A stretch of 33,455 bases of DNA, from the NCBI RefSeq assembly GCF_030813415.1, contig NZ_JAUSUF010000020.1, positions 1 through 33,455 of the forward strand. The letters run 5' to 3'. Under the pieces are notes generated by a model, which saw nothing but the letters and a program-made list of their open reading frames with translations, was not told the origin of the DNA and searched no databases. The position numbers were made by a program, and so were the translations under genes. This DNA comes from Eubacterium multiforme. Its GTDB lineage: Bacteria > Bacillota > Clostridia > Clostridiales > Clostridiaceae. Positions 23,464 through 31,875 of the stretch are shown here, piece by piece. The number at the start of each line of letters is the position of its first letter. Positions within the stretch are counted from its first letter, which is position 1.

Positions 23464-24165
23464 CTAATCAAGCTTAAAACCTATTCCCCATATAGTTTTT
23501 ATATATTCATTTTCACTATCTATTTCATGTATTTTAGAACGTATATTGCTTATATGTACATTTATTGTATTATCATCTGCTAAAAAATCTTCTCCCCAAA
23601 CAGACTTAAAAAGATTAGCTCTAGTAAAAACCTTTTTAGAATTGCTCATTAAAAGTTTTAATATTAAATATTCCTTTGCTGTAAGAGTTATTAATTCCCC
23701 TTTTACTTTAACTTCAACCTTTTCTTTATCTAAAACTATTTCTTTATAAGTTAATATTTTATCTTCTTCTTTAATATCTTCCTTTTGAAAAACTTTATAT
23801 CTTCTAAGTTGTGCTTCAACTCTAGCTAAAACTTCATTTACATCAAAAGGTTTAGATACAAAATCATCAGCACCAATTTTTAAAACATTTATTTTATCTT
23901 CCTGTGATGCTTTGGCTGAAATAACTATTATTGGCATATGTTTTGAAAGTCTTATTTTTTGTATAATATCTTCTCCACTCATTCCAGGAAGCATTAAATC
24001 AAGAAGTATTAAATCAAAATCTGAAGCTTCTAAACACATTCTTCCCTCTGAACCTGAAAAAGCTTGAACAACTTCATATCCCTCTTTATTTAATATTTTA
24101 AATATTAAATTATTTATATCTTGGTCATCTTCAACAACCAAAATTTTTCTTTTGTTATCTTCCAT
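23464..24165 (-). CDS. OmpR-family response regulator
   Basis: The 233-residue protein has a receiver domain (about 7-120) with acidic pocket VEDDQD, phospho-acceptor Asp56 (LILLDLMLP), Ser/Thr-site VISAKAS and Lys in DDFVSKPFD. A winged-helix output domain (about 135-230) follows, with LTAKEYLILKLLM and VHISNIRSKI. It is first in the four-gene operon regulator-ATPase-permease-kinase, the layout of peptide-antibiotic detoxification modules. Confidence 0.95.
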   Translation of the reverse strand: MEDNKRKILVVEDDQDINNLIFKILNKEGYEVVQAFSGSEGRMCLEASDFDLILLDLMLPGMSGEDIIQKIRLSKHMPIIVISAKASQEDKINVLKIGADDFVSKPFDVNEVLARVEAQLRRYKVFQKEDIKEEDKILTYKEIVLDKEKVEVKVKGELITLTAKEYLILKLLMSNSKKVFTRANLFKSVWGEDFLADDNTINVHISNIRSKIHEIDSENEYIKTIWGIGFKLD

Positions 24166-24249
24166 AATTATTACACCTCTTTTTATTTTATATAATTAGA
24201 ATATCATAAATTTCCTTTTATTATAATATAATGCTAAATATCCTTGTTT

Positions 24250-24286
24250 TAAAAAAAAGATGAGTTTCTATTAATTTAGAAACTCA
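24250..24286 (-). terminator. Terminator of the asr/tauE/DUF1847 transcript
   Basis: TGAGTTTCTA (24261-24270) pairs with TAGAAACTCA (24277-24286). On the minus strand it is followed by TCTTTTTTTT. It lies just past the DUF1847 gene. Confidence 0.85.
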
Positions 24287-24327
24287 CCTTTTGATGAGAG
24301 TAAGTATTTATATATTAAAAATATATC

Positions 24328-24951
24328 TTATTTAAATAATTTTTTTCTGTAATATCCATTTGCTTGGTAAACAGCACCTAATGGATTATGACATAATACA
24401 CGGTCTTTAACTGCAAAAACTGTAGTTGGTGCTTCTGCATACTTTATAAATAAAGTATCATGTCCTACACATAATCCAAGTAATATGTTTAAATCTACCT
24501 TTTCTTCATTTAACACTAGCGCTTGTCCTATTGGATTACACATTATATCATTTTTAACATAATGTTCTTTCTTTCCATGGTCTATTCCTAAGAAATTCTT
24601 TAATGTAGCTCCATTTTTACATCCAACAGATACTACTTCTAATCCATTATGTTCTAATATTTTAACAAAAACCTTTGCTTCTTCATGTAGTCCCATACAG
24701 AAAGCTACACCTACACGGTTATATCCCATCTTTTTAGCAAAGTTTATAGTTTCTTCCACACGAGTCCAGTTACAATTTCCTTCTTCTTCAACTAAAGCTG
24801 CTTCTTTAGCTAATTTAAAATCATTTTCTAAGTAAAGTTCCTTTGCCTTTGCTTGTATTTCTTCATCCCTGCTTGGACAAAGTCTCTTTGGCATTTTACT
24901 TTCATCCTTTTGTGTACATCCCATAGTTTGACATTTTGCACATATACTCAT
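24328..24951 (-). CDS. DUF1847 cysteine-rich, probably metal-binding protein
   Basis: This 207-residue soluble protein has the DUF1847 cysteine pattern: CAKCQTMGC at residues 4-12, CPSRD near 25, EEGNCNWTRVEE near 60, FCMGLHEEAK near 85, GCKNG near 107, IMCNPIGQA near 135 and LCVGHDTLF near 160. The number of Cys and His suggests an iron-sulfur or zinc site, but the function is unknown. It is the last gene after asrABC and the TauE-like permease, which links it to sulfite or reduced-sulfur metabolism by context. Confidence 0.8.
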   Translation of the reverse strand: MSICAKCQTMGCTQKDESKMPKRLCPSRDEEIQAKAKELYLENDFKLAKEAALVEEEGNCNWTRVEETINFAKKMGYNRVGVAFCMGLHEEAKVFVKILEHNGLEVVSVGCKNGATLKNFLGIDHGKKEHYVKNDIMCNPIGQALVLNEEKVDLNILLGLCVGHDTLFIKYAEAPTTVFAVKDRVLCHNPLGAVYQANGYYRKKLFK

Positions 24952-24999
24952 AACATTAATCCTTCTTTCATTGATCCTTCTTAATTATTTATTTTATAT

Positions 25000-25791
25000 T
25001 TATCCTATTTTTCCTACATAACCTACAAAGTTATAAATGCTTATAGCTATTACAACTACTACTAATGTTGTATAAACCTTATCTACACCTTTTAGAGATA
25101 ACTTTTTAGATATCATAGGTCCTATTGTTCCTCCTAATAATCCACCTGCAAGCATAAATAAGCATACAGCCCAATCAAATGGTGGAACTTTTCCTCTAAA
25201 TATTGTAAATAAGAAACATGTAAGTTGTGAAAAGAATATTATGTATATTGAATTAAGTGCAGCCTTTTTACTATCCATTGCAAAGAAAAGATATAAAATA
25301 GCAAGGTTAATTGGTCCTCCACCTATTCCCATAAAAGCTGATATTGATCCTAGCCCAAAACCAAATAAAATACAAGCTAAGCTATTTTCAACATCATATA
25401 CTTTAAATTTGCTTTTATTTAATGTAAATATAAGTACTCCGATAGTTACTACTGCAAGTAATAGGGATTGTGCTGCACCAACTACAGCACCTTTCCCATA
25501 ACTTGTTTTTATTAAATCGAAGATATATTTACCTATCATACCACCAATAGCACCACCTACTGCTAGTAATGTTCCTTTTCGTTTGTCTACTTTTACAGTA
25601 GAATTTCTACTTCTAAATAGTGTCATACTAGTCATTGCTAAGACTGTACATCCTGATAAAAAGCTTATTGTTGATACACTTAATCCGCCTAATGCATCTA
25701 ATGTGGGTTTAATAATAACTCCACCACCTATACCGCTTATTGCTCCAACTATGCACGAACATAGACAAACAAAGAAATAAATTATACTCAT
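25000..25791 (-). CDS. TauE/SafE-family sulfite/anion permease
   Basis: The 263-residue membrane protein has eight hydrophobic segments in two repeats, each opening with a Gly-rich motif: CIVGAISGIGGGVIIKPTLD near residue 13 and GSISAFMGIGGGPINLAILY near 148. That is the TauE/SafE signature. Members move sulfite, sulfonates or other sulfur anions. Its place just after asrC, with 94 bases between and no clear terminator, suggests transport of sulfite or a related anion for the same pathway. Confidence 0.85.
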   Translation of the reverse strand: MSIIYFFVCLCSCIVGAISGIGGGVIIKPTLDALGGLSVSTISFLSGCTVLAMTSMTLFRSRNSTVKVDKRKGTLLAVGGAIGGMIGKYIFDLIKTSYGKGAVVGAAQSLLLAVVTIGVLIFTLNKSKFKVYDVENSLACILFGFGLGSISAFMGIGGGPINLAILYLFFAMDSKKAALNSIYIIFFSQLTCFLFTIFRGKVPPFDWAVCLFMLAGGLLGGTIGPMISKKLSLKGVDKVYTTLVVVVIAISIYNFVGYVGKIG

Positions 25792-25885
25792 AATACTAAT
25801 ACCTTCTTTTCAATTTATTTAAACAAATGTATGTTTTTCTAAAAATTTTTCTTACGTTGTTTTTTTGTTCTTCTTTATTCTTTTT

Positions 25886-26935
25886 TTATTCTCTAATCTC
25901 TCTAGTTGTTTCTATACTTTTATGCATTCCAATTGGTTTAACATTAAAGTTTGATCTATATTCTGTTTCTGCCCAGAATATATTATCAGCAACTAAAGCT
26001 TCTGGATTTAATTTTACTCCATCTAAAATTATTTCTTTAAATTTATGGTATCCAGCTCTATCTATTAAATGTCCACCATGTAAATATTCAGGTTTATAAT
26101 CTAGTGCCCATTTTGAGAATTTTTGCCAGTTACCAAATATTGCAAGAACAACTTCTTCTGTAGCAAAGTTAATAAATGTTTTTCCCATTCTTGGAGTTTG
26201 CTTTCCTGTTCTTCCACCTATAACTAATCTGTAGAATTTTTCTGGTTTTCTTGTCCAAGCACTTGCTGGACATGCAAGAACACATTCTCCACAACCAACA
26301 CAACAGCAAGCATCCTTATCAATTGTTCCTCTACTATTTAAGCTTAGTACTCTAGTAGCATGATGTTCACAAGCTCTAACACAAGCTCCACAACCAATAC
26401 ATCTTTCTGGATGATATTCCATTCTTGCTTGTCCAATTACTCCAAAATCTTGGAAGTGACCTTTTCCACAATCATTTGGACATCCAGATACAGATACTTT
26501 TATATGATATGGTGAAGGGAAAATTAAATTTTCTATCTTCTTTGCTAATTCTTTTGTATTTGCATTTCCTTTTATACAATGAGTATTACCTATACAAGCC
26601 ATAATGTTTCTTGCACCGATTGTTGGATATCCATTATCATCAACTTCCATATCGCAATTACATTCTTCAACTTCAACTTCTTTTAAATACTCTTTAACAA
26701 AAGTATTTACTGCCTCTATATTTTCATATTTAATTCCAGGAATATTAAAGGTTTGTCTCATTCCTATATGAAATGTTCCATTTCCCCATTTTTCTGCTAT
26801 CTCTTGAACAGTTCCTAAATACTTAGCATTTGTTGTTCCACCAGGTACACGCATTTGAAACATAAATTCTCCAGGAACTTTAGATTGACGGAAGCAATTA
26901 GTTCTTACCTTTTTAATATCTATATCATGATTCAT
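25886..26935 (-). CDS. asrC: Anaerobic sulfite reductase subunit C
   Basis: From ATG 26935 the protein has 349 residues. A siroheme/4Fe-4S half-domain has ACIGNTHC (Cys114, Cys120) and SGCPNDCGK (Cys152, Cys156). An inserted ferredoxin domain has two clusters (CIGCGACVRAC and CVGCGECVLAC, about residues 179-225). It is the catalytic subunit that reduces sulfite to sulfide. ATG 26935 is chosen over GTG 26944 because AAGGAG lies about 8 bases before it. All siroheme-cluster cysteines are present. Confidence 0.95.
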   Translation of the reverse strand: MNHDIDIKKVRTNCFRQSKVPGEFMFQMRVPGGTTNAKYLGTVQEIAEKWGNGTFHIGMRQTFNIPGIKYENIEAVNTFVKEYLKEVEVEECNCDMEVDDNGYPTIGARNIMACIGNTHCIKGNANTKELAKKIENLIFPSPYHIKVSVSGCPNDCGKGHFQDFGVIGQARMEYHPERCIGCGACVRACEHHATRVLSLNSRGTIDKDACCCVGCGECVLACPASAWTRKPEKFYRLVIGGRTGKQTPRMGKTFINFATEEVVLAIFGNWQKFSKWALDYKPEYLHGGHLIDRAGYHKFKEIILDGVKLNPEALVADNIFWAETEYRSNFNVKPIGMHKSIETTREIRE

Positions 26936-26950
26936 ATATAACACTCCTTT

Positions 26951-27745
26951 TTAATCTAACAATGTTTTTGCCTTAGTATAATTAAATACAGGGCCTTCAA
27001 GACAAACATAAGTTTCATCTATTCTGCAGTGTCCACATTTTCCAACTGCACAAGACATTTTTCTTTCAAATGAAACCCAGATTTTTTCTTCTGGAACTCC
27101 AAGTTTTAAGAAACCTAGTGCTGTAAAATGCATCATTACTGGAGGTCCAACTATAATTACTTCATAGTTATCTCCAAAATCTTTAATAGGTAATTTATCT
27201 AAATGAGTAGTAACTAATCCAGTTTCCCATCCTTCTTTTTCTCCAGCATCTAAAGTATAGATTGTATTAAATCTTTCTTTCCATTTTGCTAGTTCTGGTT
27301 TAAATAATATTCCATCTTCATTTTTAAATCCAAATATTAAATTTAAACTTTCTACATAATTTGGTTCGTTATAAAATTTATTTATTATACTTCTAACTGG
27401 AGCAACTCCTGTACCACCAGCAACTATAATAACATTTTTTCCTTTAAATTTATCTACAGGCCAGCCTACTCCATATGGTCCTCTTAAGAATAATGTATCA
27501 CCTGGTTCTAATTTAAATATTTCATCTGTAACCTTACCAACAGCACGAATAGTAAAATCTAAATAACCTTCTCCAATTCCACTAACTGATATTGGAGCTT
27601 CTCCAAACTTTGGTATTGATAATTGTAAAAACTGACCATGTTCTGGAACTATATCAGTTTCTACTCTGAAAGTATATTCTGAATTACTTTCTTTTGTTAC
27701 ATTAAGAATTTTACATGGCTTTGGTGTTAATATATTATTACTCAT
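26951..27745 (-). CDS. asrB: Anaerobic sulfite reductase subunit B (flavoprotein)
   Basis: From ATG 27745 the protein has 264 residues. It has an FAD-binding beta-barrel (about 10-95), an NAD-binding domain with IIVAGGTGVAPVRSI, and a C-terminal 2Fe-2S-type site CAVGKCGHCRIDETYVC. It passes electrons from NADH to the other subunits. GGAGGGG lies 7-13 bases before ATG 27745, and the start overlaps the asrA stop by 8 bases, so translation is coupled. Confidence 0.95.
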   Translation of the reverse strand: MSNNILTPKPCKILNVTKESNSEYTFRVETDIVPEHGQFLQLSIPKFGEAPISVSGIGEGYLDFTIRAVGKVTDEIFKLEPGDTLFLRGPYGVGWPVDKFKGKNVIIVAGGTGVAPVRSIINKFYNEPNYVESLNLIFGFKNEDGILFKPELAKWKERFNTIYTLDAGEKEGWETGLVTTHLDKLPIKDFGDNYEVIIVGPPVMMHFTALGFLKLGVPEEKIWVSFERKMSCAVGKCGHCRIDETYVCLEGPVFNYTKAKTLLD

Positions 27746-28778
27746 TACTATCCCCTCCACAAATTTCTTCAACAGCCTTTGCTACTTTACCAATTGTTGC
27801 TGTAATTGAAATATTTTCAGGACATCTATCTGTGCATCTTCCACAACCAACACACATATGATTATCTCCAAAAGTTTCTTTATAATCATGAATCTTATGA
27901 AGTACTTTATATCTCATTTTATCCCCTAAAGTATTTCTGAAAGTATGTCCTCCAGCCATTTCATCAAATCCATCTACGTGACATGATGCTGCAACTCTTC
28001 TTCTTTCACCAACTTTTCCATTTTCGCTATAAGCTATGTCAACAGTTGTAAAACAAGTACATGTACTACAAGCAATTGTACAACTTCCACATCCTATACA
28101 TCTCTTATTGAATTCTTCCCACATAGGATGTTTCTTTAATTTTTCAAGGACTTCTTTATCCTTTATTTCGGGAATAGTAACTTTTGTCTTATTTTCTTTT
28201 ATAAATTCAAGAGTAAAATCTTCCTTTTCTGATCCATTAAAGTAATCTTTGAACTCGTCATCGTTTACATTAAATAATACTGAATCATTTGAGAATCTAA
28301 CAGCTAAACTATAATTATCTGTTTTATTGCTTCCCATAGATGTACAGAAACATGTATCCCAACCTTCAACACATTCCATGCATACAAATTTAACTCTATC
28401 TCTCATTCTCTTATAGAATTCATCTTGAAAGTTTCCATTTTCTAGATACACTTTATCTTGTCTCTCTTGTGCATTTATATCACAAGGTCTTGCAAATATT
28501 AATATTTTTTTACTGTGAGGCATTTTACTTTCTCTGAATTCATCTTCTGTAAAATAATATAATGTTTGATTTATTGGAGTAACTACTTCCTTAGCAGGAT
28601 ATGTTGACTTTTCATCATACACTATTTCATCAACTGTGTTTATTTCAGCATACTTTATTATATCAGTATCTGAATATCTTCCCTGCTTACTAAATCTTTT
28701 TGGCGCGTAAATTTTGTATTCTTTTTTTAGTTCTTTAAACAAATCATTAACTTCTTGGATTTTTAACTTATATCCCAT
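27738..28778 (-). CDS. asrA: Anaerobic sulfite reductase subunit A (iron-sulfur)
   Basis: The 346-residue subunit has an N-terminal domain with CMECVEGWDTCFCTS (about residue 130) and two 4Fe-4S motifs near the C-terminus, CIGCGSCTIACSTCTC and CVGCGRCTDRCPENIS. It relays electrons between AsrB and AsrC. It is the first gene of asrABC, with GGAGGTAGTAAC before ATG. A Rex-like half-palindrome lies 42 bases upstream. Confidence 0.95.
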   Translation of the reverse strand: MGYKLKIQEVNDLFKELKKEYKIYAPKRFSKQGRYSDTDIIKYAEINTVDEIVYDEKSTYPAKEVVTPINQTLYYFTEDEFRESKMPHSKKILIFARPCDINAQERQDKVYLENGNFQDEFYKRMRDRVKFVCMECVEGWDTCFCTSMGSNKTDNYSLAVRFSNDSVLFNVNDDEFKDYFNGSEKEDFTLEFIKENKTKVTIPEIKDKEVLEKLKKHPMWEEFNKRCIGCGSCTIACSTCTCFTTVDIAYSENGKVGERRRVAASCHVDGFDEMAGGHTFRNTLGDKMRYKVLHKIHDYKETFGDNHMCVGCGRCTDRCPENISITATIGKVAKAVEEICGGDSNE

Positions 28779-28819
28779 GTTACTACCTCCAAATTATTAA
28801 ACTTTAATAGATTAATTAA

Positions 28820-28837
28820 TTGTGTTTTTTTTAACAC
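28820..28837 (-). promoter_or_regulatory. Possible Rex operator upstream of asrA
   Basis: TTGTGTTTTTTTTAACAC matches the Rex consensus TTGTTAA-N4-TTAACAA well in one half and only partly in the other. Rex senses NADH/NAD and is known to control anaerobic reductases in clostridia, so the position before an NADH-fed sulfite reductase is sensible. The match is imperfect. Confidence 0.3.
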
Positions 28838-28933
28838 TCTATATTTCGATACTACTCCTATTTTTTATATAATACCAATAGCTTTTTTTGATTATCTTAA
28901 TAGGCATTTACTTATATAGGTTCACAAAATTAA

Positions 28934-28975
28934 AGGAATAGCAACTTAATTCATAAAATTCACATTACTATTCCT
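28934..28975 (-). terminator. Terminator-like inverted repeat after the siroheme-reductase-like gene
   Basis: AGGAATAG (28934-28941) and CTATTCCT (28968-28975) flank a 26-base loop. The stem starts about 10 bases past the gene end and is followed on the minus strand by TTTAATTTT. The loop is long, so this is moderate evidence only. Confidence 0.45.
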
Positions 28976-28984
28976 AAAAAAAAT

Positions 28985-29710
28985 TTACAATTTATTCAAC
29001 TTTTCACTTATTATGTAGTTCTCAACATTAGAAAATCCAATTCTCTCTATAACCTCTGCAAATCTCTCTTTTCCTACTGCATTTTTATTATAATAATCTA
29101 TTACTATTTCTATTAAATCAATTAATTCCTCTTCTTTAAATCTTTTCTTAATTGGTGTTCCAAGTCTTGCTTTTTTCCCTAACCTTCCACCTAAAAATAC
29201 TAAAAATTCTACTTCTGATTTTTCTAAATCTTTAACAGGCATAACTGCTAAATCATTACTTTGAGCTTTACCATAACTATTTACACAACCAAATACACCT
29301 ATTTTAAATTTATTTGGAAGAACTCTTCCTAAAAATTCATTTTCAATTTTTTCTCCTAAAGTTCTTGTATCAATAAGTCCATGAACACATACACTTCCTT
29401 TACATGCTACCACTGCTCTAACTGTAGGACCTGCACCTCCAATTACTAAACCTTTTAAACTAGCCTCTTTTAACAAATCTTTCAAGTTAGATTCTTTTAT
29501 ATAAGGAATTTCAATTGTTAATCTACTTGTTAAACTTAATTCTCCATTTCCATATTTTTTTGCTAAATTAGCTAAAGCTATCATATCATCTGCTGAAAAA
29601 TATCCTACTTTGCTTAAAAATCTTATTGCAAAATAACCATCTTGCTTTTGCGCAAGTATTCCTTTGCCCTTAAGTGATAACTTTTCTTCCTCTGTTAAAA
29701 TACTGTTCAT
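28985..29710 (-). CDS. Degenerate siroheme sulfite/nitrite-reductase-like protein
   Basis: The 241-residue protein has the nitrite/sulfite reductase ferredoxin-like half-domain (about 25-90: GYFAIRFLSKVGYFSADDM and YGNGELSLTSRLTIEIP) and the 4Fe-4S half (about 95-200). Of the four expected cysteines only three remain: Cys103 and Cys108 in ACKGSVC (spacing CX4C instead of CX5C) and Cys142 in FGCVNSYGK. The fourth, which would ligate both cluster and siroheme, is Tyr146. The frame is intact with a normal ribosome site. It may be an assembly, sensor or electron-transfer relative rather than an active reductase. It lies upstream of asrABC with a separate terminator. Confidence 0.75.
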   Translation of the reverse strand: MNSILTEEEKLSLKGKGILAQKQDGYFAIRFLSKVGYFSADDMIALANLAKKYGNGELSLTSRLTIEIPYIKESNLKDLLKEASLKGLVIGGAGPTVRAVVACKGSVCVHGLIDTRTLGEKIENEFLGRVLPNKFKIGVFGCVNSYGKAQSNDLAVMPVKDLEKSEVEFLVFLGGRLGKKARLGTPIKKRFKEEELIDLIEIVIDYYNKNAVGKERFAEVIERIGFSNVENYIISEKLNKL

Positions 29711-29823
29711 TGTAACCCTCCAAAGTTTCTAAATTATAATTAAATTATAATGCTATTTTTTAATAAGTCATATATTATTTCTTTATATAACTAATAACAA
29801 TTTACCTATTTTATAAAAAAATT

Positions 29824-29858
29824 AAAGGCATACTAAGTTTTTAAATTAGCATACCTTT
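29824..29858 (-). terminator. Rho-independent terminator
   Basis: The minus-strand transcript folds AAAGGTATGCTAA with TTAGTATGCCTTT through G-U pairs and is followed by TAATTTTTTT. On the plus strand the same pairs are mismatched, so it acts leftward. It overlaps the stop codon of the 168-residue gene. Confidence 0.75.
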
Positions 29859-30363
29859 ACTTTCCCATTTTAATATCCTCTATTTCATCTTTTAAATATT
29901 CTATTTCATCTATTAGTAAATTTATTTTATCTTTCAAATCTCTTACTTCAGAATTATAATTAATAGTTTCTCCTCCGTGGTCACTTGCATTATCTGGAGA
30001 TGGGGCAGTTGTACAAAATGGATTACCTACATTTTTATATTTTCTATTATAGTATCTTCCGGGGCCATTTTGAAAATACTGTTGCTGAGCACTATAGGTT
30101 AATATAACTTGTCCTAATAATTCAAACCAGTTTCCTATTGAATTTTGTACATTAAATGGCATACTTCCTGCCATAACCTGCCCCATAACCTCTCCTATAA
30201 CTACAAATAATTGAGGATGTAAATCCTGAAATCCTCCAGGTATATCATTACATCCTGGACCTTTATTCTGTCCTTTTGAATTAGAATTTTCATTACATTT
30301 TTCAAAAGGTATTCCACATTTTTTTAAAATTTCTTCAAAGTCATTAAACTGAAAAGAATCCAT
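29857..30363 (-). CDS. Unknown protein with amphipathic middle and coiled-coil tail (168 aa)
   Basis: I do not recognise this family. Residues 1-45 are polar with Cys15, Cys20 and Cys39. Residues 50-95 are moderately hydrophobic (LFVVIGEVMGQVMAGSMPF). Residues 100-135 are Gln/Tyr/Asn/Gly-rich, as in clostridial spore or surface proteins. Residues 138-165 form a heptad-like coiled coil (LKDKINLLIDEIEYLKDEIE). No signal peptide is present. It follows thiE by 57 bases and ends in a terminator, so it may be read with the thi operon or from its own promoter. Confidence 0.6.
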   Translation of the reverse strand: MDSFQFNDFEEILKKCGIPFEKCNENSNSKGQNKGPGCNDIPGGFQDLHPQLFVVIGEVMGQVMAGSMPFNVQNSIGNWFELLGQVILTYSAQQQYFQNGPGRYYNRKYKNVGNPFCTTAPSPDNASDHGGETINYNSEVRDLKDKINLLIDEIEYLKDEIEDIKMGK

Positions 30364-30420
30364 TTAATCTCCTAAAATTAAGTGATTCAATTATTATAAT
30401 ATTCATTTATATTAATCTTA

Positions 30421-31038
30421 TTACATTAGCTTTTCTTTAAACTCAATAATTTTTTTATCTATATCTTTTGAATTTAATATAGCCGTTATTACTGCAACTC
30501 CATCTATTTGTTTTTTTAACTCCTCTGTTATGTTGTTTACATCTATCCCACCAATTCCATAAATAGGAACTGATACATTTTTTCTTATTTCTTCTAAAGT
30601 TTCTATTTTTATTACAGTTGTATCTTTAGTATTTGTAGAATATACTGCACCACACCCTAAATAATCACAACCATCATTAACAGCTTTTAAACTTTCTTCA
30701 ACAGTTTTTGTAGACACTCCAATTATTTTATCTTTTCCAAGTATCTTCCTTGCAATTTTACAGTCCATATCATCTTGTCCTATATGAACGCCATCTGCAT
30801 CTACTGCCATTGCAACATCAATTCTATCATTTACTAAAAATATTGTATTATATTTTTTGCAAAGTTTTAATAATTCTTCTGCTCTTTCACACATAATCTT
30901 AGTTGATACATTTTTATCCCTATATTGCAAAAGTCTAACACCAGATTTCAATGCCTCTTCTACCTTTTTTGTAAGCTCATCAAAGGGTATTCTATAATCT
31001 GTTACTAAGTATACTTTTTTATCCTTAAAATTCTTCAT
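30421..31038 (-). CDS. thiE: Thiamine-phosphate synthase
   Basis: This 205-residue TIM-barrel enzyme couples the pyrimidine diphosphate (HMP-PP) and thiazole phosphate to make thiamine phosphate. It shows the family motifs LLQYRDKN, FLVNDRIDVAMAVDADGVHIGQDD read in two parts, IIGVSTKT, YLGCGAVYSTNTK and IYGIGGID. Length is normal. Its start overlaps the thiM end by 14 bases, so the two are co-translated. It is the last thiamine gene of the operon. Confidence 0.95.
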   Translation of the reverse strand: MKNFKDKKVYLVTDYRIPFDELTKKVEEALKSGVRLLQYRDKNVSTKIMCERAEELLKLCKKYNTIFLVNDRIDVAMAVDADGVHIGQDDMDCKIARKILGKDKIIGVSTKTVEESLKAVNDGCDYLGCGAVYSTNTKDTTVIKIETLEEIRKNVSVPIYGIGGIDVNNITEELKKQIDGVAVITAILNSKDIDKKIIEFKEKLM

Positions 31039-31849
31039 ATATTACTTTTCCCCTTTCTATTATTTCATCTTTATTTATAAAAGATATTTTATCTAGTGCT
31101 TTATGTTTAAAGGAAAGTATACCTTTATCCTTATTATTTTCCATTGCTATTTCCCCAGAAATATTCATAGTTAAAAGGGCTTTAGCTGCTCCAAATATAA
31201 GATTTTCTCCTAAATCTTTTCCACATTCAACTGCAAGCATTCCACCTAGCATACACCCTGTTCCTGTTACTAATGAAAGTTCTTTAACTCCATTTTTTAT
31301 TATTATTTCTCTTTTTCCATCTGTTATATAATCTTCTTTACCTGTTATTACAATTAAGCAATTATTTTTAATTGAATATTCTCTTAATTCTTTTCTAAAT
31401 TCTTTAGTAAAACTTCCTTCATCTAATGAATCTATTCCAATAAAATCACTTTTAATTCCCATAAGAGTTTTTATTTCTGTAAGATTACCCTTTATTAAAG
31501 TAACTCCAATTTTTAAAAGCTTGTCTACTAAATCCTTTCTAAGTTTTGTAACATGAATTCCTACTGGATCTAAAACTACTTTAATATTATTTTCCTTTGC
31601 AACCTCTGCTGCAAGTAACATACTATCAACTTTTTCATATCCCATAGTTCCAATATTTATATGAAGGCAATTTGAAATTGGTACTCCTTCTTCTACTTCC
31701 TTTAAATCATCAATCATCATTGGTTTCCCACCATAAGAAAGTATAGTCTGTGCAACATCATTCATAGTTACATTGTTTGTTATTGAATCTACTAAAGGGC
31801 TATCTACTTTAAAATTATCAGCTTTTATTAAAATTTCTTCTATATTCAT
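31025..31849 (-). CDS. thiM: Hydroxyethylthiazole kinase
   Basis: The 274-residue ribokinase-like enzyme salvages thiazole alcohol by phosphorylation. Motifs include VDSITNNVTMNDVAQTILSYG split over the N-terminus, VVLDPVG (about residue 90), IKGNLTEIK and the anion-hole LVTGTGCMLGG near residue 195. The catalytic Cys in GTGC is present. It lies between thiD and thiE in a salvage operon. Confidence 0.95.
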   Translation of the reverse strand: MNIEEILIKADNFKVDSPLVDSITNNVTMNDVAQTILSYGGKPMMIDDLKEVEEGVPISNCLHINIGTMGYEKVDSMLLAAEVAKENNIKVVLDPVGIHVTKLRKDLVDKLLKIGVTLIKGNLTEIKTLMGIKSDFIGIDSLDEGSFTKEFRKELREYSIKNNCLIVITGKEDYITDGKREIIIKNGVKELSLVTGTGCMLGGMLAVECGKDLGENLIFGAAKALLTMNISGEIAMENNKDKGILSFKHKALDKISFINKDEIIERGKVIYEEF

Positions 31850-31875
31850 CCTATTTATCTCCTTCTTATATTAAA

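Noticed and set aside
25241..25780. Plus-strand frames opposite the TauE-like permease
   Set aside because: They lack ribosome sites and family features, and the minus-strand frame encodes a complete known membrane family.
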